Shown: positions 9,351-18,539 of the stretch, piece by piece | How positions within the stretch are numbered: position 1 is the first letter of the stretch | How the letters are laid out: every line of letters starts with the position of its first letter | The notes under the pieces: generated by a model | Databases searched by the model: none | What the model saw: only the letters and a program-made list of their open reading frames with translations | Told to the model about the DNA's origin: nothing | Program-made: the position numbers and the translations under genes | Origin: DASRQK01 sp964436635 | Lineage (GTDB): Bacteria > Bacteroidota > Bacteroidia > Sphingobacteriales > Sphingobacteriaceae | NCBI GenBank assembly: GCA_964436635.1 | Contig: CAYTDM010000003.1 | Span: 44,447 to 108,446 of the forward strand | DNA length: 64,000 nucleotides | Direction: 5' to 3'

Positions 9351-10176
9351 TGGTATTTTCAGGCTCCTCAACCTGTTGTTTTTCTGCAGCAAAATTATCA
9401 ATCACTACATAGACGTACTTCAAATTATGGAAATCCGTACTTAATGTAATGGAAATATCTTTAAAACTATCTCCACCAAATTCATTGGTTTCTATCACTT
9501 CTCCGATAGGAATATCAGGTGGAAATAGGGAGTACCCCGAAGTGACCACTCGTTCACCTTTTTTAACTTCGACATGATTTGGGATATCCCGTAAAATAGC
9601 CTTTTTCGGATCGAATTCCGTGCCCCACATTAATGATCCAAAAGCTTGGCTATCATATAATGCTGCGCTAATGCGAGTGTCGCTGTGCAATAAGGACTGT
9701 ATGGTTGCATAGTGATCGGATACATTGAGTACGATGCCTACAATTCCTGTTGGGCAGATGACCCCCATGCCTTTTCTGATGCCATGTAATGCGCCTTTGT
9801 CAATGGTAATGTAATTGTTTTTTTGACGAATGCTATTATTTGTGACTTTTGCAGTTATGTAAGCATATAAGGGAACACCCAGGGAATCTAAGATGACTTC
9901 TTCACTGGTGGTGTCTCGATTGACTAACTGGTCTAATTGGATTCTGAGTGCAGCGTTTTCTGCTAGCAATTCTTGGTTCGCTTCATCCAGTTTCATGTAA
10001 GTCGTGACACGACTGACTTCTTTGTAAATTTTGCCAAAGAAAGCATTGGATGAATTCAGTGAAGATGCACGATGGAAATCATTATTGGTTACCAATAAAG
10101 CGAAAGAAATCCCAAAGAAAACAATGAATAGAAATATTGCGTTATACTTAGAAAGTAAAAGCCAAATATTCTTCAT
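9343..10176 (-). CDS. mreC: Rod-shape determining protein MreC
   Basis: A 277-residue bitopic protein that links MreB to the periplasmic elongation machinery. One membrane segment (residues 9-29) is followed by a short coiled coil (about 60-90, YMKLDEANQELLAENAALRIQLDQL). Two beta domains follow, with the MreC signatures NYITIDKGALHGIRKGMGVI and GIVGIVLNVSDHYATIQSLLH, and later GERVVTSGYSLFPPDIPIGEV. It lies nine bases after mreB and overlaps mreD. The length matches the family and I see no oddities. Confidence 0.95.
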   Translation of the reverse strand: MKNIWLLLSKYNAIFLFIVFFGISFALLVTNNDFHRASSLNSSNAFFGKIYKEVSRVTTYMKLDEANQELLAENAALRIQLDQLVNRDTTSEEVILDSLGVPLYAYITAKVTNNSIRQKNNYITIDKGALHGIRKGMGVICPTGIVGIVLNVSDHYATIQSLLHSDTRISAALYDSQAFGSLMWGTEFDPKKAILRDIPNHVEVKKGERVVTSGYSLFPPDIPIGEVIETNEFGGDSFKDISITLSTDFHNLKYVYVVIDNFAAEKQQVEEPENTND

Positions 10177-10185
10177 TTCATGGTG

Positions 10186-11208
10186 TTATTGCATTAAAAA
10201 CTTGTAGTTTCCAATGTTTTTCAAAGAAATACCCGTTCCTCTTACTACCGCACGTAATGGATCTTCTGCAATGTGCACTGGAAGTTTAGTTTTCGCTTGA
10301 ATTCGTTTATCTAAGCCTCTAAGCAATGCACCTCCCCCTGTTAGGTAAATACCTGTTTGATAAATATCTGCAGATAATTCTGGAGGAGTAATTTCTAATG
10401 CTTTTAGAATAGCTTCTTCAATTTTAGAAATAGATTTATCTAAACAATGGGCGATTTCAGTATAAGAAACCATGATTTGCTTCGGTACACCGGTCATTAA
10501 ATCACGTCCTTGCACTGCAAAGTCAGCAGGGGGTTCTTGCAATTCTGGAATCGCAGAACCAACTTCGATTTTAATTTTTTCAGCAGTACGTTCACCAATC
10601 ATGATGTTGTGCTGTCTTCGTATATATTGAATAATGTCGGAGTCAAAATTATCTCCCGCTACACGGATAGATTGGTCACAAACGATCCCGGATAATGCTA
10701 TAACGGCAATTTCTGTCGTTCCACCCCCGATGTCAATGATCATGTTACCCATAGGTTCCTCTACATCAATACCAATCCCGACTGCAGCAGCCATGGGTTC
10801 ATGAATTAAGTAAACTTCTTTTGCGCCAGCGATTTCTGCTGAATCCCGCACGGCACGTTTTTCTACTTCAGTGATACCAGAAGGAATACAAATAACCATT
10901 CTCAAAGACGGGAAAAACCAGCCTTTTCCATTATTCACCATTTTAATCATGCCACGAATCATGTGTTCTGCAGCATTGAAATCTGCAATCACACCATCTT
11001 TCAATGGTCGGACAGTTCGAATATTATCATGGGTTTTTCCTTCCATTTGCATGGCCTGTCTTCCTATCGCAATGACTTTATTCGTCGTGCGGTCAAACGC
11101 GACAATAGAAGGTTCATCGACTACTACTTTGTCGTTATGAATAATTAATGTATTTGCAGTCCCCAAATCAATGGCTACATCCTGGGTAAACCAATTAAAT
11201 AAGCCCAT
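10186..11208 (-). CDS. mreB: Actin-like rod-shape protein MreB
   Basis: A 340-residue bacterial actin that organises lateral wall synthesis from the inner face of the membrane. The phosphate-1 loop is DLGTANTLI (residues 12-20), the phosphate-2 region is MIIDIGGGTTEIAVIALSGIV, and the adenosine motif near the C-terminus is TGIYLTGGGALLRGLD. The FNWFTQDVAIDLG start and the EVEKRAVRDSAEIAGAKEVYLI stretch (split: EVEKRAVRDSAE, IAGAKEVYLI) are typical. It is the first gene of the shape operon, with a TAGGTTTG box 45 bases upstream of the ATG. Confidence 0.98.
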   Translation of the reverse strand: MGLFNWFTQDVAIDLGTANTLIIHNDKVVVDEPSIVAFDRTTNKVIAIGRQAMQMEGKTHDNIRTVRPLKDGVIADFNAAEHMIRGMIKMVNNGKGWFFPSLRMVICIPSGITEVEKRAVRDSAEIAGAKEVYLIHEPMAAAVGIGIDVEEPMGNMIIDIGGGTTEIAVIALSGIVCDQSIRVAGDNFDSDIIQYIRRQHNIMIGERTAEKIKIEVGSAIPELQEPPADFAVQGRDLMTGVPKQIMVSYTEIAHCLDKSISKIEEAILKALEITPPELSADIYQTGIYLTGGGALLRGLDKRIQAKTKLPVHIAEDPLRAVVRGTGISLKNIGNYKFLMQ

Positions 11209-11252
11209 GTATATCTACTTAAAACGTGATTATCTAAATTTTCAACAATATG

Positions 11253-11260
11253 CAAACCTA
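11253..11260 (-). promoter_or_regulatory. -7 promoter box of the mreB operon
   Basis: Read on the minus strand this is TAGGTTTG, a perfect TAnnTTTG box, 45 bases upstream of the mreB ATG. A T-rich stretch lies upstream, but a -33 TTTG at the right distance is not clear. The rest of the 11209-11352 gap is AT-rich with nothing further. Confidence 0.5.
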
Positions 11261-11352
11261 ACCAAAAAAACTCAAATTCTTATCGTACAAAAAGTAGAAA
11301 ATAGTGGTTTTTATGTAGATTTAGTTTTGCGGATTGATTATGCAATATACAA

Positions 11353-13044
11353 TTAATTTATTAAACTATTTGTCAATATGCCTATGTAAAAATTGAAAGT
11401 ATCCACTTTAAACTGATCGGGTTTAAAGTTTGGTATTTGTACTCGACTTGATCGTGTGCTCACAGGCAGCCAATGGGTTTGTCCATTTTGCAAGGTGATG
11501 CGCACGGGCATGTTAAAATTTGGCACATCCGAGAGCCAACGTACGCTTCCATTTCCTTCAGTATCGAAGAAAAACTCTAAGATAGGCAGGGAAGGGTGTT
11601 TTACATATTGTTCGAAGATGGGTTTGAGATCCATCTTCGCTTCCTGGCTCATGTAGTGGACGATGTCGTCATAATGGACATTTGCGTGGAAGAATTTTTC
11701 GTTTAATCCCCTGAGAATCGCCCTCCATTTTTCGTCGTCGTCGATCAGCGTGCGAATCATGTGAAGCAATACGCCTCCTTTGTTATACATGTCGCCTGAA
11801 CCTTCTTTATTTACTTCGTAGGTGCCTAATAAGGGCGTGCGATTTTGTATGCTTCTTCGATTTCCATGTAGGTATTGTTGCGCAGCAAATTTTCCATAAT
11901 GGAATTCAATGAATAAGGCTTCAGAATAATTTGTAAACGCTTCATGAATCCACATGTCTGCCAAGTCGCTGGCGGTAATGTTGTTGCCAAACCATTCGTG
12001 GCCAGATTCGTGCACGACGATAAAATCCCATTTTTCACCCCATCCGCTGCCCGAACCATCCCGACCCAAGTAGCCGTTTTGGTATTTGTTTCCATAGGCA
12101 ATGGCACTTTGATGTTCCATGCCTAAGTGTGCTGTTTCTACGATTTTGTAGCCATCTTCATAAAAGGGGTAGGGGCCAAACCAGTGTTCGAATGCGTCTA
12201 AGGTGTTTCTTACATTCAGATCTAAATGTTTAAATGCAATTTCTTCATTTTCCCTTAATACCCAATAATCCAAGTCTAATGCGCCTTTTTCACCTTGATA
12301 TACACTGTGTTTGTGCACATAATCTCCAATGTTTAAGGCAACATTGTAGTTATTTATGGGATTGCTCACAAACCAATCGAATTGAGTGTAGCCATTGGCT
12401 AAATCTTCGGTCTTACGTAATCTTCCGTTCGACACATTGATTAAGCCTTTGGGCACCTGAACACTTAATAGTAAACTATCCACTTCGTCGGATAAATGAT
12501 CTTTATTTGGCCACCAAACACTCGCCCCTAAGCCTTGACAGGCGGTCGCAATCCAGTGATTTCCGTTTTTATCTTTTTTAAAGTCAAATCCACCGTCCCA
12601 TGGAGCCCGTTTCGCTTGAATGGGATGCCCGGAATAATAGACAGTGAATGCGTCGTGTTCGCCTTTTTTTATAGTGCTTGGAAACGTGATAAAGACGGCG
12701 TGGTGTTCACGCGTAAATGGAATGGACTTTCCTTTATAAACGACTTTCTCTATTTTTAAGTTGTCAAACAGATCGAACTGTAACTCGTTAAAATCCTCTA
12801 CAGCGGAAAATTTAAACACATTATTGCCTTCAATAAAGCGTTCATCAGGATCCACTTTTACAGTTAGATGGTAATAGTGGATGTCGTAATTCGTGCGTAA
12901 GGGAGTGAGTTGGCCTCTGAGTGAATCGGCTTTTGTGAACAAATCTTTAGCGCCGACTAATAGTTGTGCGTGGGCATTTAAAGTGGGAGTCCAAAATGCA
13001 GCCGCCAAGAGGATAGATAAAAGGTAGCAGGTCAGTTGTCGCAT
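11353..13044 (-). CDS. Secreted M1-family metallopeptidase
   Basis: A zinc aminopeptidase-like protein of about 563 residues. The chosen start is MRQLTCYLL, which begins a signal peptide ending near NAHAQ; an upstream start would run into polX. The zinc motif HESGHEW (His345, Glu346, His349 from this start) is followed about 20 residues later by the third ligand in EAFTNYSEALF. The exopeptidase motif appears as GMEHQ, in place of the usual GAMEN. The family's N-terminal beta domain (YDIHYYHLTVKVDPDERFIEG) is present, but the long C-terminal HEAT domain of PepN is absent, as in other compact secreted Bacteroidota members. It begins five bases after the polX stop, so it is probably the last gene of a sixA-polX-peptidase operon. 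Its substrates are unknown. Confidence 0.92.
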   Translation of the reverse strand: MRQLTCYLLSILLAAAFWTPTLNAHAQLLVGAKDLFTKADSLRGQLTPLRTNYDIHYYHLTVKVDPDERFIEGNNVFKFSAVEDFNELQFDLFDNLKIEKVVYKGKSIPFTREHHAVFITFPSTIKKGEHDAFTVYYSGHPIQAKRAPWDGGFDFKKDKNGNHWIATACQGLGASVWWPNKDHLSDEVDSLLLSVQVPKGLINVSNGRLRKTEDLANGYTQFDWFVSNPINNYNVALNIGDYVHKHSVYQGEKGALDLDYWVLRENEEIAFKHLDLNVRNTLDAFEHWFGPYPFYEDGYKIVETAHLGMEHQSAIAYGNKYQNGYLGRDGSGSGWGEKWDFIVVHESGHEWFGNNITASDLADMWIHEAFTNYSEALFIEFHYGKFAAQQYLHGNRRSIQNRTPLLGTYEVNKEGSGDMYNKGGVLLHMIRTLIDDDEKWRAILRGLNEKFFHANVHYDDIVHYMSQEAKMDLKPIFEQYVKHPSLPILEFFFDTEGNGSVRWLSDVPNFNMPVRITLQNGQTHWLPVSTRSSRVQIPNFKPDQFKVDTFNFYIGILTNSLIN

Positions 13045-13048
13045 GATT

Positions 13049-14671
13049 TTATTTTTTCTTTTTATCAAAAATCGCGGTAATTTCTTCTAATGAACAAGCG
13101 TTTAGGCAATGTGCTGCATCTAAACCACCTTTTCTGGCGACTAAGACGCCATAGTACATGTCGTGCAATCCAGCCGTTCGGTGAGCATCTGGATTAATCG
13201 CCAATCGAACTCCTTTTTCTAAGGCATAGGCATGCCAGCGCCAATCTAAATCTAATCGAAGCGGGTTTGCATTTATTTCTATACACACGCCATTTGCCGC
13301 ACAAGCGTCGATAATTTTTGCATGGTCGATGGGATAGCCTGCTCGCGCAAGCAATAATCGGCCAGTCGGGTGCCCAAGGATGGTGGTATATGGATTTTCA
13401 ATGGCTTTTATCAGTCGTTCATTTGCCCGATCCATCTCCATTTTTAAGTTGGAGTGAATGGAGGCGACTACGTAATCAAAGCCTTTTAATATTTCTTCTG
13501 GGTAGTCTAAGGATCCGTCTGATAGGATGTCACTTTCTATGCCTTTTAAAATTTTAAAGGGTGCCAGTGAAGCGTTCAGGCTATCAATTTCTTGCCATTG
13601 TTGCTGAATTCTTTCTATGGAGAGTCCGTTTGCATAGACGGCTGTTTGGGAATGGTCTGCAATGCCAAAGTATTCTAAGCCTAAGGTGTTTTTGCAGTAT
13701 TCGGCCATTTCAAGTAAGCTATGTACCCCATCGCTGTACGTGCTGTGGTTATGCAAACTGCCCTTCAGATCACTTAATTCAATGAGTTTGGGTAATTTCC
13801 CGGTTTTCGCCCATTCGATTTCTTTGAATCCTTCTCGGAGTTCTGGTTCTATAAAGGGTAGGCCAAATGTTTTATATATTTCTTCTTCGCTTTCAAGGAC
13901 AGGGAGTTCCTTCGTCGGATCTATTGATAATTTCTCTAAATGCTCTGGAGCTGCGGTGGTTACAAATAAGTTTTTAGCAAATTCATTTGATTTGCTTGGA
14001 ATGCAAGTGTAATAATCAGGCAAGGCTAATTGACTGCTGATCGCCACGACTTCCTCTTCACTTCCCTCGATGAGGATTTCAATGTTTTTAAGTACCTCAC
14101 ATTTTCTTCTATAGGCTCCTGCAAAGGATATTTTTCTGTCGTGGCCAATTTCTTTTGAGATTTTTTGAAACAGGGCTTCGGCTTCGGCTTCGACAGTCGC
14201 ATATCGCATCCAACCTTCATTAGCAAAGGTGAATTCAATGGTTTTTTTGATTTGTTCTTGGGTTTTTAATCCAAATCCTTTGGCGTCGATCAATCGATTT
14301 TCGTTACAGGCATAATACACTTCGCCGAGTGATTCTAAGCCTAAATCTTTCCATATAATTTGAACTTTTTTAGGGCCTAAACCTTTGATGCCAAGCATTT
14401 GCTGCACCCCAATGGGTGTCATCGATTTAAGTTGTTCGAGTTCGGATAAGGTGCCGGTTTGTTCTAATTCTTTAATTTTTTTTGCTGTGCTATTTCCAAT
14501 TCCTGGGGTTTCACTTAATTCTTCCAGTGTTTTGTCAATAACGGGAAAGGGTAGCTTATTAATTTTATAGGCAGTGGCAGCGATTGCCTTGGCTCTGAAA
14601 GCGTTTTGACCATGAAGCTCCATTAATTGCGCGAGCAAATCGAACGCTGCTGAAATATTTTTATTATCCAT
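13049..14671 (-). CDS. polX: PolX-type protein with PHP domain; polymerase site altered
   Basis: A family-X polymerase/PHP protein of about 540 residues. Order: N-terminal 8-kDa-like domain (AFDLLAQLMELHGQNAFR), helix-hairpin-helix elements (TPGIGNSTAKKI, IKGLGPKKV), a nucleotidyltransferase-like core and a C-terminal PHP domain. The PHP domain looks complete: LHNHSTYSDG, GIADHS, GIESDIL, VVASIHS, LGHPTGR, EINANP and NPDAH. In the core the family pattern GSxRRxxExxxDxD appears as GAYRRKCEVLKNIEIL, so the two metal-binding aspartates are Asn and Glu. Polymerase activity is therefore doubtful, while the 3'-5' exonuclease or AP-endonuclease activity of the PHP domain may remain. Start: ATG at 14669-14671; an ATG three codons upstream is also possible. 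It sits 18 bases after sixA. Confidence 0.93.
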   Translation of the reverse strand: MDNKNISAAFDLLAQLMELHGQNAFRAKAIAATAYKINKLPFPVIDKTLEELSETPGIGNSTAKKIKELEQTGTLSELEQLKSMTPIGVQQMLGIKGLGPKKVQIIWKDLGLESLGEVYYACNENRLIDAKGFGLKTQEQIKKTIEFTFANEGWMRYATVEAEAEALFQKISKEIGHDRKISFAGAYRRKCEVLKNIEILIEGSEEEVVAISSQLALPDYYTCIPSKSNEFAKNLFVTTAAPEHLEKLSIDPTKELPVLESEEEIYKTFGLPFIEPELREGFKEIEWAKTGKLPKLIELSDLKGSLHNHSTYSDGVHSLLEMAEYCKNTLGLEYFGIADHSQTAVYANGLSIERIQQQWQEIDSLNASLAPFKILKGIESDILSDGSLDYPEEILKGFDYVVASIHSNLKMEMDRANERLIKAIENPYTTILGHPTGRLLLARAGYPIDHAKIIDACAANGVCIEINANPLRLDLDWRWHAYALEKGVRLAINPDAHRTAGLHDMYYGVLVARKGGLDAAHCLNACSLEEITAIFDKKKK

Positions 14672-14689
14672 AGCTTGCATCAACGCAAG

Positions 14690-15187
14690 TTACAATAATT
14701 TTTCTGGATAAAGGAAGTGGAGAAGGGTGCCGGTGCCCTTGCTAATTTCCTTCCAAGAGGCTGCATCTTCAAACTTTATTAAAGCGATTCCGCAGGTTGG
14801 AAAATCAAATGAGGTATAGTCAATTAACTGTTTAGCAAGGACTGATATGCCTGGATTATGTCCTATTAGTGCAATGAAATCGTGCTCGTCACTAAATTCG
14901 TTAATGGTCGCTAAAAGTGTTTTAGAATCTGCGTGATAAAGTGCAGGAATGGTTTCAATTTTTTTATTTGGCACGCCAAATGAAGCCGCAAATATTTGTG
15001 CCGTGGTAAGGGCACGTTTTGCTGAACTGGTCACCACGTGAGACGGTGCTAAATTTATTAATCTTAAGGATTCACATAATTCCGTTGCTTCCATGAAACC
15101 TTGTTCACTTAAGGGGCGTTCGAAATCATTGGTGTTAAAGTCCCACTTGGAATTCGCATGTCGAATAAGCATTAATTTTTTCGCCAT
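14690..15187 (-). CDS. sixA: SixA-like phosphohistidine phosphatase
   Basis: A histidine phosphatase superfamily protein of about 165 residues. The catalytic RHG-type motif is LMLIRHANSKWD (His near residue 10), followed by DFERPLSEQGF. The second half carries VVTSSAKRALTTAQIFA and IALIGHNPGISVLA, whose histidine belongs to the active site. Size and motifs match SixA, which removes phosphate from phosphohistidine domains. The sensor-kinase target is not encoded here, and small-molecule phosphatase activity cannot be excluded. I start at MAKKLMLIRH, two codons inside the longest frame. It heads the operon with polX and the M1 peptidase. Confidence 0.85.
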   Translation of the reverse strand: MAKKLMLIRHANSKWDFNTNDFERPLSEQGFMEATELCESLRLINLAPSHVVTSSAKRALTTAQIFAASFGVPNKKIETIPALYHADSKTLLATINEFSDEHDFIALIGHNPGISVLAKQLIDYTSFDFPTCGIALIKFEDAASWKEISKGTGTLLHFLYPEKLL

Positions 15188-15259
15188 AATCATCCGTTTT
15201 TCCTATGATATAGCGCAACAATCATGCCTCAATGTAGAAGAAATGTCATACAAATTTTA

Positions 15260-15267
15260 TAAATTTG
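15260..15267 (+). promoter_or_regulatory. -7 promoter box of the nucleotidyltransferase gene
   Basis: TAAATTTG is a perfect TAnnTTTG box, 58 bases upstream of the ATG at 15326. No TTTG stands at the usual -33 distance, so this rests on the -7 box alone. Confidence 0.4.
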
Positions 15268-15325
15268 ACAAAATAATTGATGCATCTATTTAAATTATAA
15301 GAAAAACGTTAACAAGTTGTCGTAT

Positions 15326-16243
15326 ATGAGTGATACAAAACCTACTTTGCTTATTCTGGCTGCTGGTATGGCAAGTCGGTATGGAAGCATGAAGCAAACT
15401 GATGGATTCGGCCCAAATGGTGAAACCATAATTGACTATTCTATTTATGATGCGATTCGAGCTGGTTTTGGAAAAGTAGTCTTTGTGATTCGTGAAGAAT
15501 TTTCTGAACAATTTAAAGCGATTTTTGAACCAAAATTAGCAGGTAAGATTCAGACTGAGTATGCTTTTCAAGATTTCGATCTTAAAAAATATGGCATAGA
15601 TCGAACAGTGGAACGTGCCAAACCTTGGGGCACTGCACATGCTGTTTTGGCTGCAAAAGATGTGATTAATGAACCATTTTGTGTCATCAATGCCGATGAT
15701 TTTTATGGTTTTGATTCTTTTAAAAGAATGGCTACCTTTTTAACGAAGGATGTAAATGATCAATTATTTTCATTGATGGGGTACCAAATAGATAAGACTT
15801 TATCCGACTATGGGACGGTGTCAAGAGGGGTTTGTAAAGTGGATGATAATAATTTTATGACCGGAATTGACGAACGTACAAAAGTTTATTTTAAGGAGAT
15901 GGATGGTCAAAAGCGCATTTTCTTTGAAGAGGATGGGGTAGAGCATGAGTTATCTGATCAGGCACGTGTTTCCATGAATTTTTGGGGTTTTAATCCTTCC
16001 GTGTTTAAATTAAGTGAGGAAATGTTTGTGGATTTTGTGGAAGCCCATGCAGACCAACCGAAAGCAGAATTTTTTATTCCAATCGTGGCGGATGAACTGA
16101 TTAAAAGAAAAATGGCTAAGTTTTTGGTGATTCCAACCGCAGAGAAATGGTTCGGAGTGACTTACAAGGAGGATAAACCTATCGTGGAGGCGAGCATTCA
16201 ACAGTTAGTCAAATCTGGTGTGTACCCAGAAAAATTGTTTTAA
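15326..16243 (+). CDS. Sugar-phosphate nucleotidyltransferase family protein
   Basis: A 305-residue protein with the N-terminal Rossmann-like fold of NDP-sugar pyrophosphorylases. LLILAAGMASRYGSMKQ is the nucleotide-binding loop, a variant of the usual GxGxRxxxxTxxxPK, with Lys as the last key residue. FCVINADDFYGFDSF matches the metal/sugar-phosphate site, and PWGTAHAVLAAKDVI the next one. Such enzymes join a sugar-1-phosphate to a nucleoside triphosphate. The exact sugar is not readable here. The ATG at 15326 was preferred over a TTG three codons upstream. It stands alone, converging on dnaK across a shared terminator. Confidence 0.85.
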   Translation: MSDTKPTLLILAAGMASRYGSMKQTDGFGPNGETIIDYSIYDAIRAGFGKVVFVIREEFSEQFKAIFEPKLAGKIQTEYAFQDFDLKKYGIDRTVERAKPWGTAHAVLAAKDVINEPFCVINADDFYGFDSFKRMATFLTKDVNDQLFSLMGYQIDKTLSDYGTVSRGVCKVDDNNFMTGIDERTKVYFKEMDGQKRIFFEEDGVEHELSDQARVSMNFWGFNPSVFKLSEEMFVDFVEAHADQPKAEFFIPIVADELIKRKMAKFLVIPTAEKWFGVTYKEDKPIVEASIQQLVKSGVYPEKLF

Positions 16244-16320
16244 GCTTATTTAATATTGGTTAACACTATTCGGAATGAATATTTGTTACCAATATTTATA
16301 ATCAATATTCGGAAAGTAAA

Positions 16321-16347
16321 AAGGCAACCAATTTGGTTGCCTTTTTT
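16321..16347. terminator. Bidirectional terminator between nucleotidyltransferase gene and dnaK
   Basis: AAGGCAACC pairs perfectly with GGTTGCCTT across a five-base loop, with runs of A before and T after. It works in both directions for the converging genes. Confidence 0.85.
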
Positions 16348-16368
16348 AGTAGTGAGTTTGAAAGACGA

Positions 16369-18285
16369 TTATTTCTTGTCGTCTTTAACTTCTTCATATT
16401 CCACATCTGTGACATCGTCACCAGGCGTGTTGTTTTCAGCGTTTCCTGAAGCCTCGTTGGAAGGATCTGCACCTGGAGTGCCGCTTGCATTGTACATTTC
16501 TTCGGAAGCTGCATTCCATGCGTTTTGAAGTTCCGCTTGCGCACTATCCATCGCTTCAAAGTTTTTGCTTGCGTGTGCTTCTTTTAATTTTTTCAAACCT
16601 TCTTCGATCGGTGCTTTTTTATCTGCACTGATTTTCTCACCATATTCTTTAAGTTGTTTTTCGGTCGAGAAAATTAATGCATCCGCAGCATTTAATTTGT
16701 CTGCTTCTTCTTTTGCTTTACGATCCGCTTCTGCATTTGCTTCCGCTTCTTTTTTCATTTTTTGGATTTCATCATCTGTCAATCCTGAAGAAGCTTCGAT
16801 GCGGATTTTTTGCTCTTTTCCAGTCGCTTTGTCTTTTGCAGAAACGTGTAAAATACCGTTTGCATCAATGTCAAAAGTAACTTCGATCTGAGGCACACCT
16901 CTTGGCGCAGGTGGAATACCATCTAAATGGAAGCGACCGATCGTTCTATTCTGATTTGCCATCGGGCGCTCACCTTGTAAAATGTGAATTTCTACAGATG
17001 GTTGGTTGTCAGATGCCGTAGAGAACACTTCTGATTTTTTACTTGGAATAGTCGTGTTCGATTCTATTAATTTAGTCATCACTCCACCCATGGTTTCTAT
17101 TCCTAATGAAAGTGGTGTAACGTCTAATAATAAGACATCTTTAACTTCTCCAGTTAAGACACCGCCTTGAATCGCTGCTCCTAACGCAACCACCTCATCC
17201 GGATTCACTCCTTTTGAAGGCTCTTTACCGAAAAAGTTTTTAACTGCATCTTGAATTGCTGGAATTCGTGTAGAACCACCTACTAAAATAATTTCATCGA
17301 TGTCAGAAATGCTATATCCTGCATTTTTTAAGGCAGATTTACAAGGTTCAATGGTGCGTTTGATTAGACTATCAGCCAATTGCTCAAATTTCGCACGAGT
17401 CAGTTGACGCACTAAGTGTTTTGGACCAGTCGCGTCGGCTGTAATATAAGGTAAGTTCACTTCAGTAGTTGAAGAACTCGATAATTCGATTTTTGCCTTT
17501 TCAGCAGCTTCTTTTAAACGTTGAAGCGCCATTGGATCTTTTGTAAGATCGAAACCACCGTTTTCATTCTTGAATTCTTCAGTTAACCAATCAATAATTA
17601 CTTGATCGAAGTCATCCCCACCAAGATGGGTATCACCGTCTGTAGATTTTACTTCAAAAACACCATCGCCTAATTCAAGAATCGAAACGTCATGTGTACC
17701 ACCACCGCAGTCAAAGACCACGATTTTCATGTCTTTATTTGTCTTATCTAAACCGTACGCTAAAGCAGCAGCTGTCGGCTCATTGATGATTCTTTTAACG
17801 GTTAAGCCCGCAATCTCTCCGGCTTCTTTCGTCGCTTGACGCTGCGCATCGTTAAAATAAGCTGGAACGGTAATCACTGCTTCTGTTACTTCTTGACCTA
17901 AGAAGTCTTCTGCAGTTTTTTTCATTTTTTGCAACACCATCGCTGAAATTTCTTGAGGCGTATATTTACGGTCATCAATTTCAATTCTTGGTGTATTATT
18001 GTCTCCCTTAACTAAATTATAAGGTACACGATCTACTTCTTTCTCTACTTCACTAAAAGTAGTACCCATAAAACGTTTAATTGAATAAATCGTTTTTTTA
18101 GGATTCGTAATTGCTTGGCGTTTTGCTGGATCTCCAACTTTGCGTTCTCCATTCTCTACGAACGCAACGATGGATGGGGTAGTGCGTTTACCCTCATTGT
18201 TTGCGATCACTACCGGTTCATTTCCCTCCATTACGGCTACACATGAATTGGTAGTTCCTAAGTCGATTCCAATAATCTTTGACAT
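16369..18285 (-). CDS. dnaK: Hsp70 chaperone DnaK
   Basis: A 638-residue cytoplasmic Hsp70. The ATPase domain opens with IIGIDLGTTNSCVAVMEG and carries VFDCGGGTHDVSILELGDG and EIILVGGSTRIPAIQ. The interdomain linker is DVLLLDVTPLSLGIET, and the substrate domain follows. The tail is acidic and ends DVTDVEYEEVKDDKK, the standard DnaK end. The segment GGGTHD has His where most DnaK have Phe (GGGTFD); everything else is conventional. No dnaJ or grpE lies beside it. Its upstream region holds a sigma-54-like element, described separately. Confidence 0.99.
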   Translation of the reverse strand: MSKIIGIDLGTTNSCVAVMEGNEPVVIANNEGKRTTPSIVAFVENGERKVGDPAKRQAITNPKKTIYSIKRFMGTTFSEVEKEVDRVPYNLVKGDNNTPRIEIDDRKYTPQEISAMVLQKMKKTAEDFLGQEVTEAVITVPAYFNDAQRQATKEAGEIAGLTVKRIINEPTAAALAYGLDKTNKDMKIVVFDCGGGTHDVSILELGDGVFEVKSTDGDTHLGGDDFDQVIIDWLTEEFKNENGGFDLTKDPMALQRLKEAAEKAKIELSSSSTTEVNLPYITADATGPKHLVRQLTRAKFEQLADSLIKRTIEPCKSALKNAGYSISDIDEIILVGGSTRIPAIQDAVKNFFGKEPSKGVNPDEVVALGAAIQGGVLTGEVKDVLLLDVTPLSLGIETMGGVMTKLIESNTTIPSKKSEVFSTASDNQPSVEIHILQGERPMANQNRTIGRFHLDGIPPAPRGVPQIEVTFDIDANGILHVSAKDKATGKEQKIRIEASSGLTDDEIQKMKKEAEANAEADRKAKEEADKLNAADALIFSTEKQLKEYGEKISADKKAPIEEGLKKLKEAHASKNFEAMDSAQAELQNAWNAASEEMYNASGTPGADPSNEASGNAENNTPGDDVTDVEYEEVKDDKK

Positions 18286-18373
18286 ATTAATATTATTTTA
18301 TTTTTCTACTATGTTGAGTTGTTTACTAAACTATTTTAAACGTAAAAACGTTCTTATAATTTATTGTTATGTT

Positions 18374-18389
18374 AACAAGCCTTGTGCCA
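18374..18389 (-). promoter_or_regulatory. Sigma-54-like -24/-12 element upstream of dnaK
   Basis: On the minus strand this reads TGGCACAAGGCTTGTT. The sigma-54 consensus is TGGCACgnnnnTTGCw; here the -24 TGGCAC is exact, the spacing is right and the -12 element has TTGT for TTGC. It lies about 85 bases upstream of the dnaK ATG. No enhancer-binding protein gene is nearby. Confidence 0.45.
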
Positions 18390-18494
18390 AGCCAAATTTT
18401 CTACAAATTTTTAGTTGTTTACTGACATTGTGTCATTTTGTGTGTGGGAGGCTTGCCAAATAAATGCCAAATAATTAATGTAAAATAATTATTG

Positions 18495-18502
18495 TAAATT
18501 TG
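18495..18502 (+). promoter_or_regulatory. -7 box of the thioredoxin-fold gene
   Basis: TAAATTTG, a perfect -7 box, lies 38 bases upstream of the ATG at 18540. No convincing -33 element accompanies it. Confidence 0.4.
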
Positions 18503-18539
18503 AACTTTCCCACAGGGAATCATAAAATCATTTTAAAGT

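Noticed and set aside
11826..12107. Second reading frame in the M1 peptidase gene
   Set aside because: The peptidase frame is intact and has the zinc motif; the other frame has no recognisable content.
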